A stretch of DNA of 64,000 nt from Antrodiella citrinella. Lineage: Eukaryota > Basidiomycota > Agaricomycetes > Polyporales > Steccherinaceae. The position numbers and the translations under genes were made by a program. The stretch spans positions 62,001 to 126,000 of the forward strand of contig SGPM01000010.1 in assembly GCA_004802725.1 (NCBI GenBank). Direction: 5' to 3'. A model generated the notes under the pieces. It saw nothing but the letters and a program-made list of their open reading frames with translations. It was not told where the DNA came from and ran no database searches. This document shows positions 33,277 through 44,533 of this stretch, piece after piece (position 1 is the stretch's first letter; the number at the start of each line of letters is the position of its first letter).

Positions 33277-34671
33277 CTACAGGTAATCTTCCGCTCTGGC
33301 TCGTTTCTTGCCCCTGCTTTCCTCCGAGGGAGTCGAATGACCTTCAGATTTAACTTGATTAGTTACATCTCTGGGAACGTGGTACTTCGGATTGATAGCA
33401 CGTTTCTCCTCCTGCATTGCACACCGTCAGCATATTACTGATGATAGTCGGAATAGACATACAGGAGAGAAGTTGGGATCAGACCACTTGAGTTCCGTCG
33501 CCTTCTTGAAGGGAGGATTCGTCTGAACTGAGGAAGGATCAGGCAATCTGAGTTCCAAGGGTGCGGACTGTGAGGGCGCGACAGCATTTGTAGTGGTAGC
33601 TGGGACGAAAGTAGGAGGGGGAGGGGGAGAAATGGACGTGGCAGTAGGAATCTGAGGAATAGGAGGCGTCATTGGCGGCGGAGAAAAGCCAGGCATACCA
33701 AATGGTGGTGGTGGGAAAGGAGGGCGACCTCCTGCAAAAAGGGGCATACCGGGAGGCATCATACCAGGAGGTCCACCGGTGAAAGGTGGTGGCATAAATC
33801 CAGGCGGGCTACATAGAAGTCAGTCTCAGCGTTTAGAGACACAATGTATATCTACTTACCCAGGTGGCATTCCTGGCATCCCAAAGGGTGGTGGTCCTGG
33901 ATATCCTGGCGGCGGAGGCATCCCTGGCATGAAGGGAGGTCCTCCAGGCATTCCCATTGGGTGCATCATCGGCGGGGAGGCAGCGGGAACAGGCGGTGCC
34001 GCATATGCCTGAGGTGGGGCACCGTAAACAGCACCACCAGAGTCATTGGAAGGAGGAGCGTTATTCGCGTCTGCAGCACCCATAAGAGCCTTGTGAGCCG
34101 CCAGCTGCGCTCGCAATTCCTCCTCCGTAAGGGGTCTGTTGTCAATTTTGGGTCGCTTGGCCTGTGGCTGGCTGATGGTACCAGGGTTGAGGCCGAGTTC
34201 AATCTCCTTGCGACGTTTATAATCTGCAACGTCAGGTGCGGGGATGCCCTCCATGCCAAAAATTTCTACTTCGTAGCCATCCCTGCCCGGAAGAGCATTA
34301 TCAATACGTGGAAGGCTGAGTAAAGAGCGCATTTAATACGAAAGTACAACAGGACGACAATGTGTGCTCACTTTTCAGGTTCGAGTTTGTGCACCTGCTG
34401 GATATGTACGGCAAGTCCACCGGCTGTGTTCAGACGTCGCGGACACAGGTTGCACTTGAAATGCTTGGCTTTCTGGTGCTGCATTAGGACTAGAAGAGTG
34501 ATGTCAGCCTTCAAACGTGGGACGAAAGCTGCAGCTCTGACCTTTCTCATCCTCGAATTCCCGCTCACAGTACCAGCACCAGGGTCTGATGACCTGCGAC
34601 AGACACCTCAGGAGGATGCTCATGGATATGGTGGGGGATGCGCGTACCTGTTTATTCTTTTTCTTTGCCAT
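33277..34671 (-). CDS. BuGZ/ZNF207-like zinc-finger protein with GLEBS-like tail
   Basis: Model complement(33277..33411, 33463..33808, 33860..34315, 34372..34489, 34542..34593, 34648..34671), 376 aa. Starts MAKKKNKQ, then two C2H2 fingers ([20 protein letters not shown] and [20 protein letters not shown]), [21 protein letters not shown], a long P/G/M-rich low-complexity stretch, and a C-terminal [20 protein letters not shown] block. This is the order of human ZNF207/BuGZ, a Bub3-binding, spindle- and splicing-associated protein whose GLEBS motif contains the acidic pair; here EE plus R resembles it. The low-complexity region suggests phase separation, known for BuGZ. Orthology is well supported by order and by the EIFGMEGIP block. 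Confidence 0.9.
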
Positions 34672-35012
34672 CTCGACCGGTCAGACTGAGTTGCTAGACG
34701 AGGATTGCAATGTCGAGGTGTTCCAATGAGATGGTTGAGGTAAGAGGGTCATCCGCCGTGGGAAGCTTCTGGCGCCCCTGCATTTAAGTCGGAGCTCAAA
34801 CCCGCTTAATAACGTGATCAGGTCCTCGTGCATACGGTGACGCTGTTAGGTGGGGGCGCGTAAAGTGCATGACAACTGAGAGCTCGAGTCGGTCGACCTG
34901 TCCTCCCATTATCTGTCTTATACCCTCATCGTTCTCATTTCGCGCATTCTCTCTCAGAAGATACCAGGCTCGTTCCACCAGATACTCTTCTGTCGCCGCC
35001 GTTCGTGGTGGA
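34672..35012. promoter_or_regulatory. Divergent promoter BuGZ-like / hydrolase
   Basis: 341 bp between start codons on opposite strands. The downstream part (34869-35012) is open in frame with the hydrolase, but its first ATG-initiated stretch is Ser/Arg-rich and not membrane-like, so I start the hydrolase at 35013. Confidence 0.45.
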
Positions 35013-36700
35013 ATGATCGGTCGCTCCATCCCGGAATATGTCTTCATCCGAATCTCTATCTTTTGTCTTCGGGCCATCGCACCTCTCAGCATATGCTACA
35101 CCACATACCACGCAGCACTTCGGTATCTCAAGATACACGATGCGCCAGTAGACTGGACAGCACTAGCCGTCTACACGGCTTTAGAGGCAGCTTTCTATCT
35201 CTTCATATACCTGCCTAGACGTCATCGGTTGCAAGAGGTGAGAGCTTTTGTTCATTGAATTATGGAGAATGGCACTCGCCGGCTTTTCACTGATTTGTTT
35301 ACTTTGATACTAAATTTTCTTTGATTCTGCGTAGGCAACCAATCATCCGCCCGCGATGTCCAAGAAGGAGCGACAGGCTCTTTTCTCGAGATGCTTCACA
35401 CAAGTTCGTGACTTTGAACTCGCAGCTGGGTGGTTTCATCCATCGTCTCCCACCGATGTCAAGAAGGAGAACATGATTGAGTGGCTGTTATGGGCACTCT
35501 TTTCTTGTAATCCAGAGGACAGCGAGGAGGAATGGGAACAAGAGCTACACGAGTATGTTCATAAGCTCGAGGAGCTCATGGATCTTAAATTGGAACCTGG
35601 ATTGAATGAACGTGTGCGGTCCATGAGAATTACGTTAGATCCCGTCATCATGGTTCATAGACCTCTCGTGTGGTACACGGTATGTCTTTTCAGTTTGGCT
35701 TACATCGGAAATACCGAAGCTCATCACAGCGATAGATCGTTTGGATTGTTGACGGGTACACGTCGGTCTACATGTACCGCCATGGTTTCGCTCATTACTC
35801 GCGCCACGCATGGTTCGCACATTTCCCACCTCGACTATTTCCGCGTCCAAGCAAGACCACTTCGGAGCCCCGAATCTCATACTGGTACCGTCCTCATAAG
35901 TCTACGACAAAACGACCAATAGTATTCCTCCATGGCATTGGGGTATGTGTCCAGTTTCGGCGTGTTTGCATCGTATTTCTCATCATATTCATATTTCTCA
36001 GATTGGACTGTGGCCATACTGTCCTTACTTCTCCGAAATCATTGCTGCAGATCCTGATGTTGGTATCATTGCTATCGAGAGTTTGAACATCAGCATGCAC
36101 ATGTCTCCCCCGCCCCTCGACAGAGAAGAGTTTTTGGCAGCCCTGACAAATATCCTGGATTTTCACGGGATGGATCAGATCGTGGTCTCAGGCCATTCCT
36201 ACGGCACTGTGTTGGCCGCACACATGTTCAAGAATCCCGCACTATCTTCCCGGGTGGTAGCATGGCAACTCATGGACCCCATACCATTTTTGCTACACCT
36301 ACCTGCCGTGGCATACAACTTCGTCTACCGGAAACCCAGAACGGCTAATGAGTGGCAGTTGTGGTACTTTGCCAGCCGTGACGCCGATATTGCACGGTTC
36401 CTTTCCCGGCACTTCTTCTGGACGGACAACATCTTGTGGAAGGAGGATCTGAAGGGGAAACCAGTCGGTGTGGTGCTTAGCGGGAGTGACCAGATTGTGG
36501 ACGTGGCAGAGGTGCGGCGGTATCTGACAGGAGAGAAAGATATGGAACTTCAATGGAAAGAGGGCGATCTAGAGGTACTTTTCTGCCCTGGATTGGACCA
36601 CGCGCAGGTGTTTGACACGATCCAGTTACGGAAACCATTGGTAGACATGATCATGAAATTCTGCGAGCTTGGCGGGAATGGCCTGGATAGCACAACCTAA
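35013..36700 (+). CDS. Membrane-anchored alpha/beta hydrolase
   Basis: Model 35013..35237, 35335..35679, 35736..35942, 36002..36700; 491 aa. The N-terminal ~75 residues hold two hydrophobic segments (YVFIRISIFCLRAIAPLS, TALAVYTALEAAFYLFIYLP). A ~115-residue helical linker follows, then an alpha/beta-hydrolase fold: oxyanion region IVFLHGIGIGLWPY, nucleophile elbow SGHSYGTVLA, acid candidate in VVLSGSDQIVDV, and histidine in PGLDHAQVFD. This layout is common for uncharacterised fungal hydrolases at ER or lipid-droplet membranes; substrate not inferable. An alternative start at 34869 would add 48 residues. Confidence 0.87.
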
Positions 36701-36985
36701 TCGCTCGCCGCCGGACTTTGCTTGATTACTGTATTATACCCACATGTTTGTGTACGTAGCATCCTACTAGATGTTTCTCGATACTTCTGCTCCGGATGAC
36801 TGAGTAAACTTGTTCGCCAGTTGCCTTTTCGGTCGTAACACTGACGCGGCCAATAGCCATGGCGCTATATCCGAGTCATTCGAGTGTACCACGACCACTG
36901 CTGCTGCTATTTATTAGAGCGAACAATATCACAACGTCCTGTACCATCTACCATTATTTCAGAACAACCAAAAGACGTCGCGGTC

Positions 36986-38385
36986 ATGTCTGACATCTTC
37001 GTCAAGGCTTTCACTCACTTAGCTGGCCGACCGAAAGCTGATCAAGCCTTGCCACTACTCAAACGAATAGCTTCCCTGGTCAAGCCTATCATGCGGAAAC
37101 ATAGCTGGGTCCTTCCCGTTCTCTCAGAGTTCTATCCTGAGAGTCCGAATCTTGTCGGTGAGCAGCCCCTCTTCATAATCTATGCTCGCAATTAGTGTAC
37201 TGACAAGCTTGCTGCAGGCCTTAGTAAGTCCCTCCCCTGACCGCTTTGCTAGACTCGACATTCTCAACACGTATAGACATCAACGGTGGCCAGAAGATTC
37301 TTCTTCGTCTGAGACCTGCTGTGGCTCCGGACACGTTTTACGATGAGGAAGATATCGTCCATACTATGCTGCACGAGGTGAGTACTCAGGTTATGATGTC
37401 ATTGATGTCTACAACGCGCATTTACTGATTGAATTTGCTGTAGCTTACACATAATGTGCATGGACCTCACGACGAGAAGTTCTACAAATATCTGAGCGGC
37501 CTAGAGGACGAGTATGACGCTCTGAAGCGTTCCGGATACTCTGGAGAGGGGTTTTTCTCCAATGGTGTCCGCCTGGGTCAAGGCGTCTCGCATGACTTAC
37601 CGCCTCATATTGCTCGAGCGAAGGCACTAGAGGCAGCGGAGAAGAGGAGAAAGATTGGAATCATGATGAGCGGATCTCGTCGTCTGGGAGGTAGCTCTAA
37701 ATCCGGGAGTCGGTCTCCTCGAGAGCTCGCAGCTGAGGTCAGTGTTCTACCACCACATCTTTCTGAGTGTGTGCATTCATCAAATTCTACGCAGGCGGCT
37801 GAACGACGGATGAGAGACGAAAAAGCGTGTGCGTCTGGAGACATAGCAAAGCGTGAAGCAGACAAGGCGTCCAAAGAGAGTGTGGAGGATGCCAACGAGG
37901 TCATTGATCTAACAGGAGATTCTGAAGAAGAAGCTGAAGTCCAAGATAAACCAACGGCCCTCGGGACTGAGACGAGGCCCACTGTGATTCGTCTGTCCTC
38001 AAGTGAAGTACGCACTGGCAGAGAATCGGCGAGGGTGCCCTTGGGCACCAGGAAGGCGGCGAGCCGATCGCGCTCTCGTTTAGCACCAGCTAAACGAGCA
38101 CCCACCCCGGTACCACCTCCGTCTCCTGTAACAGGAGCCACCGTGTCCAAGAACTATGCTACGACAGCATTGTACTCGCCCAATCTGTGGGAATGCCCGA
38201 GGTGCACGCTGGTCAACGAGACGAACGCGGTATCCTGCAGTGCGTGCATGTACATCCGTCCAACTGTAACACCGGTCGTGCAAGATGGATGGACGTGCGA
38301 TACATGCCATGAAGTAGGTAACCCTCATACATTCTGGAGTTGTCGTTTCTGCGGGACTGTGAAGTCCCAGAGTAGTTTGGGATGA
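36986..38385 (+). CDS. WSS1: WSS1-type DNA-protein crosslink metalloprotease
   Basis: SUMO-linked WLM-domain protease that removes DNA-protein crosslinks, fungal counterpart of SPRTN. Model 36986..37157, 37218..37223, 37277..37377, 37444..37737, 37795..38385; 387 aa. Features in order: WLM start with LKRIASLVKPIMRKHSWVLP, NGGQKILLRLRP, the zinc site HELTHNVHGPHDEKFYK (HExxH plus downstream H), a SUMO-interacting motif EVIDLTGDSEEE, and two C4 zinc ribbons at the C-terminus (WECPRCTLVNETNAVSCSAC, RanBP2-like; and WTCDTCHEV then FCGTV). Exon 2 is only 6 nt (gcctta) and is needed to join NLVG to LNINGG. The intron at 37738-37794 is a multiple of three and open; if retained, the protein is 406 aa. 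Confidence 0.9.
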
Positions 38386-38410
38386 TAGACTTCCTGGGTG
38401 TATCTTTGAA

Positions 38411-39786
38411 TCATTTTATTTTTGGATTACAGGTCAATCGGTATATCTTGACTTCATGTATCGCGTAGCTACCAGATGTTCCGGCGAACATACTTCGTTG
38501 ATTGTCTCTTTCTATCTCCTCTACGATGAACCCTTTGCCTGTAGATGAAGTCATGTGAGCTCCGATATATCTCGTTCAGACAGCAGAAGAAAACGTACGT
38601 GCGGTTGACAGGAATTCCGCGATTGTGGCAGCGTTTCGAACAGTCAATGCGAGCAGGGCCGACGTGTTCTCTTTGTTTTGCAAAGCCAGAGATAGCGTGG
38701 CGACCAACGCTGGTATAATTACGGGGTCAAAGACCTAGAAAAATGTCAGTCGCAAGCACCAATTCGAGCAGACCGTAGTGCTCACAATGTCCGCCCCAAT
38801 GATAAGGTCATGATCAAGACCAGACATGATGTCACTTGTCCCTTGGTTTGTCAATTTGTCGAAGGCATCAGTCCAGTCGAGAAGGAGGCACGATAATGCA
38901 GGGTGGGACGAAGAAATATCTGCAAGACACCGATGAGAGTCGTCCGTTTGTCCCCAGACATCACGCACTGCACGGCAAGGTCAAATTGTTCTGACACCTG
39001 TCCAGGACGTCTGGTCGAACATCCGTGAGGCAAAGGCGGCTGCTGAGCTGACTTCTAACTTGTAATGTCGCCACGACTATTCCAAGGAGGCCGATACCAG
39101 AACCAAGCTCTAGCACCGATTTGCCGCTAACAAGATCTTCATCCTAAACGTCAGGCATATAGAAGGTATTGCCGCGATGGATGACGATACCTGAATGGGA
39201 TGTCAAGTAGTCCGCGAGGACCATGCTAGCGGGCCAAGTAGTGAATCCCGTGGTCCCCTCCTCAATCAACTTTCGCGATTCCATGAGAGTGCTGTGCTCA
39301 TATTGAGAGCCGTTCAGCCAGAAATACGTGATGTACGATGGCGAGGGCGGCTTCGCGCCAAACCCTTCAGACCTTACACGACATTAGTAGCGTCGAACAC
39401 GTTTCTCGCCATTCACTCACGAAGAGGCAGTGGAGACGAAAGAGACGTAGTGCTCATAAATTCGAGAGTCCAGTTCAACGTCCTTTCGTATGAGTTCAGT
39501 GTAAGCCAAAGTCGTAAAATAATGTCCATCGTGCCTGTGAATTTGGGACAGTGCTGAGCACACTTTCAAGGTGTGTTATCGCCCACTTCCAGAACAATTT
39601 ATTGTACTGCGCAGAGGCTGGATAGCTTGAAAAGTGTCGGTTCAAGAGTATCTTATCGACCAAAAAAACCTGGACGCGATCCAGTGAGAGGTCGGTAGGA
39701 AAACTGAGGAATTTTGTATGCAAATTGCTCGCGTAGCCACATAGAACGTCCAGCAGAGAATCGGGGATGCCTTGATCCATTTCCAT
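38411..39786 (-). CDS. FAM86/EEF2KMT-like protein-lysine methyltransferase
   Basis: Family-16 methyltransferase resembling EEF2KMT (yeast Efm3), which methylates elongation factor 2. Model complement(38411..38538, 38599..38734, 38786..38919, 38969..39136, 39191..39372, 39421..39482, 39562..39786), 344 aa. The N-terminus has the FAM86-type helical region (FLVDKILLNRHFSSYP, KLFWKWAITHLES). The catalytic core shows TTGFTTWPASMVLADYL, SVLELGSGIGLLGIVVA (motif I), LTDVRPDVLDR, LLLDWTD, DLIIGADIVFDP and TVRNAATIAEFL. The first intron donor is ambiguous (39561 or a few codons downstream). Its stop codon lies 25 bp from that of WSS1 on the opposite strand. Confidence 0.87.
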
Positions 39787-39971
39787 ATCTTGCGTGAAGG
39801 AGTATTGGGACGGTATGATTTTGGTATGATTATTGCAATTTGAAAGAGACTCGGACTGGACGGTATTTTCCCGAACGATGCGCGCTTGAGCGCATATGTG
39901 CCTGCCCTAAATTACCACGTGACACCAAAAGATGAAATTGTTCAAAATTTCAGAACGTGTTTCTGCTGTAA
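39787..39971. promoter_or_regulatory. Divergent promoter with CACGTG E-box
   Basis: 185 bp between the EEF2KMT-like and mS45 start codons, both linked to translation. It contains CACGTG at 39916-39921, the core bound by fungal bHLH factors such as Cbf1 or Pho4 types. Confidence 0.5.
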
Positions 39972-41467
39972 ATGTTGGGTCGTCTACGTATCCTCTCCTT
40001 GCGGCCACCCCGCCCTGTTCCTACCTTCCAGCTACGTCTAGGATGGTCCGTTCGACAGCTATCACTGACAGCTGTGCGACTCGCCGACAAAGATGTCGAC
40101 GCTAAACTTGAAGAGGACGGAGAAGACGCCATAATAGATAAAAATGCAGAGGACAGCGCTGGCGACGAGAGATACGAGCAGTGGCTTGTGAAGTCAGGTG
40201 CTGCTTTTCAGGACCATTCCAAGGCTTGTAACTGGCTGGGTGGCGATCGGGTGAGCACTTTACTCTTCCTTCGATGAACTACGTTGCTCACAGCCGCGCA
40301 GCCTTTTCCCTTGAATCAGACGTTCCAGCCATCACCCCCGATATCTGCGAAGCTTCGCGGGCTCATATATGATGAGTTCATGCACGATCCTGCTCTGAAC
40401 ACTGTTCGTGCGCTGTCCGAACGACATGGCCTCAGCATCAAGCGAGTGGATGCCATTCTGCGGCTTGCTGGCCTCGAGCAGCAGCTGATAAAGGTGAGCT
40501 CTTGGACTGTTTTGAGGTGACTGGGACTACCGGTGCTCTATATGATGATCAAAACGATTAGTCTTGAAGACATAAAATATGGTTAAAACTATACATGCAT
40601 GGCTTTCTGATGCTTCCGCTTTCATTCTTTTCGTTTTCACAAATGCTGACGTCCTTCCTCGGATAGGTACTTACGCTTCAATACTGGTGCTTCTTCTATA
40701 CTGACAGTTCGGTTGGTGCGTTTGATCGAAAATAGGATGTGAGTCCGACTCTATATTCTTTGTCTGATGATACACACTATCATTCGCGAGTTGACACGAC
40801 TGCGTGGTGCCTTACACACCTGGTATATGGTGCAACCCTTTCAACCCCATCTGATCCTGTGTTATCGTGTCTGGGCTTTGTTATTGTCAATATGTCGCTG
40901 ACAGGTAGTTTTAGGGCAAGCCTTTGCAGACCGGTTTCCAGGCTGGCATGGAAAAGATACTCGGTGTTCAAGTCAAACACACCCACTACATCTCATCTGA
41001 CTTGAGCGAAGATACCATACGTGCCGATCATCAAAAGGACGATGCTGCTCGGCATCGATATCAAAGGATGTACTGGGAGCCGATTTCTGAAGGAAGGGTA
41101 GAACTCCTCGTATTTTGTCGTCAAGGTGACATGCTAATGATCATGTGTACTACAGCGACCGGAATTACCCAAAGCTTTGGAATTTGCAAAGCAATTCTCG
41201 CAGGAACAGGAACAGGCCACTGAGCGGCGAAAGTCTGACGGCAGGCTACTAGGGCGTCACAACGATGCTGGGCCACGTGTGCGTAGTCACATCGTCGAGC
41301 GCCCTGGCCGACCTACTTTCGAGTTCGTGGACGTTGGTGGCAAGCTGCTAGACGTCAAAGATCGCGTTCGCCGTATGAAAGAAAGTCAACGAAGGCAGAG
41401 GCTCAAGGTGAAGCGACAGTTACGACGTCCAAGCGGGTCTGAGTCGTCGACTGTGCTTACCCGTTGA
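39972..41467 (+). CDS. Mitochondrial ribosomal protein mS45 (Bot1p/MRPS35 family)
   Basis: Small-subunit mitoribosomal protein of the eukaryotic mitochondrial regulator (Bot1p) family. Model 39972..40250, 40302..40493, candidate 40736..40738, 40915..41097, 41156..41467; 322 aa with the 3-nt exon, 321 without. An Arg/Leu-rich, acid-poor N-terminus (MLGRLRILSLRPPRPVP) fits a mitochondrial presequence. Conserved blocks: ISAKLRGLIYDEFMHDP, VRALSERHGLSIKRVDAILR, GKPLQTGFQAGMEKILGVQ, RHRYQRMYWEPISEGR and RPTFEFVDVGGKLLDVKDR. The gap between exons 2 and 3 is 421 bp, far longer than other introns here, and has a well-formed acceptor and donor around the codon gat (40736-40738). Confidence 0.88.
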
Positions 41468-41779
41468 ACTGTCACCTTGCATGTATCGTACCTTCTACTT
41501 ATAATAGTCCTGGGATTCCTGGCGGGATAATCTCACTTCCACATCCACTTTTGCGCGAGCTATGTCAGACTTTTGGTTGTGAATGGCCTTGTTTATTTGG
41601 ATGACTGGCGTTTTTTGTACAGAGCATGAAAGATAGCCAAGGAGACTAGTCCTAACTTAGCGTGTTGTGAGATTGAAGGGGTGTGATGATACAGTACATG
41701 TGCTTTACGATGCAACTGACTACAACTTCATGAGCCTCAGACGAGGAAGTATTTAAACGAGCAGATCGGCTCATGCCAC
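41468..41779. other. Convergent 3' region
   Basis: 312 bp between mS45 (plus) and the MFS permease (minus). T-rich, no gene supported. Confidence 0.4.
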
Positions 41780-44189
41780 TCAGTACGCAAACCTGAAGTT
41801 GAGCTTCTGGTTCCCCTCGTCGGTCGTGGTATCTAAATATTCCTGCCGTTGCTGCGATGAAGCGTTAGCATGGTCGAAGAGGTTCAGAGAGTGTAGTACC
41901 GACCTTGGGTGTCCAGGCATCCCATATCTTCGCTCTTCTGAGGTTGATGCCCCGGTAGAAGAGCCACGTGAGGAAATATATCGCAATGTTCATGCAGGTT
42001 ATTCCAATGAGGACGCGATTTCCTCGTCGGTCTGAGAAGGAAAGAAATGGTTTGAGCATGTAAATGAAGCGACAAGTATGGAGATGAACTCACAAAGAGG
42101 CTACAAAATCGGAGACAACGGGCAACGTTCAGCCTCGAGAATACAAAATAGAAGTAACCAGTAGTCTACTCACCGCGTCGTCTGATCTGTAGATGTTGGA
42201 CTGTAGAGCAATCCAAAGTCAACATTGAGGTCAAAACGTGTCTTAATACATTGTACTCACGCTGACGATCGCGCTTGCTTGCACAAACATATTGTATATG
42301 GACGCAGACACTGTCCGCGTTCCTACACTGTACGAATTTGTGGACGCCCACGCGACTTGTATGGGATGGATGTAGGGATATCCGACCAGCAGGGAGACCA
42401 CGGCGAAGTAGACCCATTGCGAGGTTTGCTCCGTGAAGAGGTATATCGCGATGAGCAACGGAAGAGCCCAGAACTGGAGGAGTACGGAGGCTATCACGCG
42501 ACTGTCGATGACCTCGCTAAGGTAGCAGGCTAGTAACAACGTGATGATACCGAGGACGGTGGACGGTATGGTCAAGAGATTTGACTCAGTCGTGTTGAAG
42601 CCGAGGTTTCGCAGTGACAGTGTTAGATACGTTGCAGGAGGACCCACAGGTACTACATAACAATGTTTAGTTTTTAGTGAGCAGCCTGAGAGGAAGATGC
42701 TCACTCATGTGAGTCAATCCCAACGCATAGAGCGGCCACATTCTCCAGTCCATCAGTACACTGATCATTTTCGAGAACTTGAGACCCTCTCTGTTATGCA
42801 TGTCCGACTTCGATGGATCATCACGCAAGACCCTGCAGATGTCGTCAGTCCTTGAACAGCTTGTTATAAGTGCGCATATACACACCTATTGACCATGATC
42901 ACTTCCTCACTGAAATCACGTTAGCTTCGCTGTCTATATAGCACCGAGGAAACGAACTGTACCGTTCATTGAACCAGCCATTTGGTCGATACCACGCTTT
43001 GGTCTGCGTCGGACTGGGAGGCATCAAGAAGAAAGACAGTATACCGACGGCGAATGTGAGAAGACCCTCGATCAAGAAGAGCCATTTCCAGCCAGCTATG
43101 CCGTTCACTGCACGAAGGCGAAGGATTCCAGTAGCGAGGAAGGCACCTATCAACGAAGCCATGTAGTTGGACACCCAGAACCAGGCCAATCGGAGGGGCA
43201 CTATGGGAAACACTGAATATGATCCGAAGGCGGGAGAAAAAGTACCCACATTCTTTAGTCGTGTAGAAGTACGAGAGGTATAGGATGACGTCAGGTATAA
43301 AGCCACCTTGCATAAAACCAAGCAAGCATCTGTTCACGTAGTCAATGTGCGTCGTTGTGAACGTTTCCGTCGCGCTACTCACCTAAATGCCAAGAACGAA
43401 GCTCTGTTTTTCAACCAGAACTGAGCAAATGATACAATACTCCATAATACCATCTGCACGAGAGTGACGATCAAAACTGGTCGTATTTGAGAGTAGAAGA
43501 CCTGCCGCACCTGACTGGGTATCCAAACATCTGGACCAACCCGCTTGGATACCATTTGAGAAGGAAGTTCTGCAAGAAGGAAGCACAACTAGATTTAAAG
43601 TTGAAAATATATCACTTGCTTCTCGCTCGCAAGCACACACCTTGAACAATGTATTACCCAGATTGAAGTCGTCTGTGGTCATATGGAGATCTTGAAGGAA
43701 GTTGTCGGTATTGGCTTGGCTGATGTTGGACCTATCCAAATCCAAGCTGAAGAACATGATAAAGGCCCAAACCATGATACGCCAGTCGATCTTGCGGACA
43801 ATTTTCTACACCCTCGATCAGTTCAGTAGTTCAAACATGCAGCAACAATTGCGACATACCATTTCTTCCCCCCAAGTCCAGCGAGCCTTGGGGTCGAACC
43901 GATGGGCATTCTCATATCGCGGAGACGGCCGGTAGAGCTCCAACGTCGCCGGGTCGTCAAATACGGAAGGCTGAGTCGCAATGGAATCCGGATCTCTGCT
44001 GAATCGAGTCCACCACATCGACCGGACTTTGCCAGTGGGTTCCGGAGGCGCACCCAGCGGCGGAATCTCGTCTGTGAAGCTCGAGGCGGAGTTGATATCA
44101 GTCTTGCTGTCTCTGTCCGAGGCATCGAGCTCCGCCACCGTGACACCAGCCTTCTTCAGCGTCGCATCGCTCGTTAGTACCGTCGCCAT
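41780..44189 (-). CDS. MFS transporter, allantoate permease-like (Dal5/ACS family)
   Basis: Plasma-membrane H+ symporter of the anion:cation symporter family; members take up allantoate, nicotinate, pantothenate, biotin precursors or similar anions. Model complement(41780..41851, 41904..42031, 42094..42100, 42174..42200, 42261..42652, 42705..42832, 42886..42909, 42963..43200, 43250..43329, 43383..43453, 43511..43588, 43641..43805, 43860..44189), 579 aa. Landmarks: [17 protein letters not shown] in TM1, [91 protein letters not shown]. Exon 11 is 7 nt (cctcttt), needed to make DDAPLYRRGN. The intron at 43454-43510 is 57 bp and open in frame. Substrate cannot be told from sequence alone. Confidence 0.93.
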
Positions 44190-44533
44190 GGCTGGACGTT
44201 ACCGCGTGAATGCAGAAGGAGTACCTCCACCAGATGAACCAGAGGGAACGAATTGCATGATATCGCTCATAGACCTTCTTATAGAACGATAGCGAGAGAA
44301 ATATCTCGATTTCAGAAACGCGCTTGGCTGATAGTCTTCTGTAGATTCCACGGGTTGAGTCGCGAAAGATGGCGTGTATTGCGTCCTACGTTGGAGAAAT
44401 GGCGTTATAAAGTCTGACGCTTTCGAACCATCTACAAAGCGGGAAGCACGTGATACAATCTTGTAAAACTTCTCATTAGTTTTCTGCTTCTATCGGAACG
44501 AACGCTCTACGCGTGTTGTGAGAGCCTGTTGCA
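44190..44533. promoter_or_regulatory. MFS permease promoter with CACGTG
   Basis: 344 bp between the permease start and the CCT7 stop (both minus). A CACGTG element lies at 44447-44452, about 260 bp upstream of the permease start codon. Confidence 0.45.

Noticed and set aside
37605..38150. 181-codon minus-strand open frame
   Set aside because: Antisense shadow of the WSS1 SIM and linker region, whose plus-strand frame is conserved.
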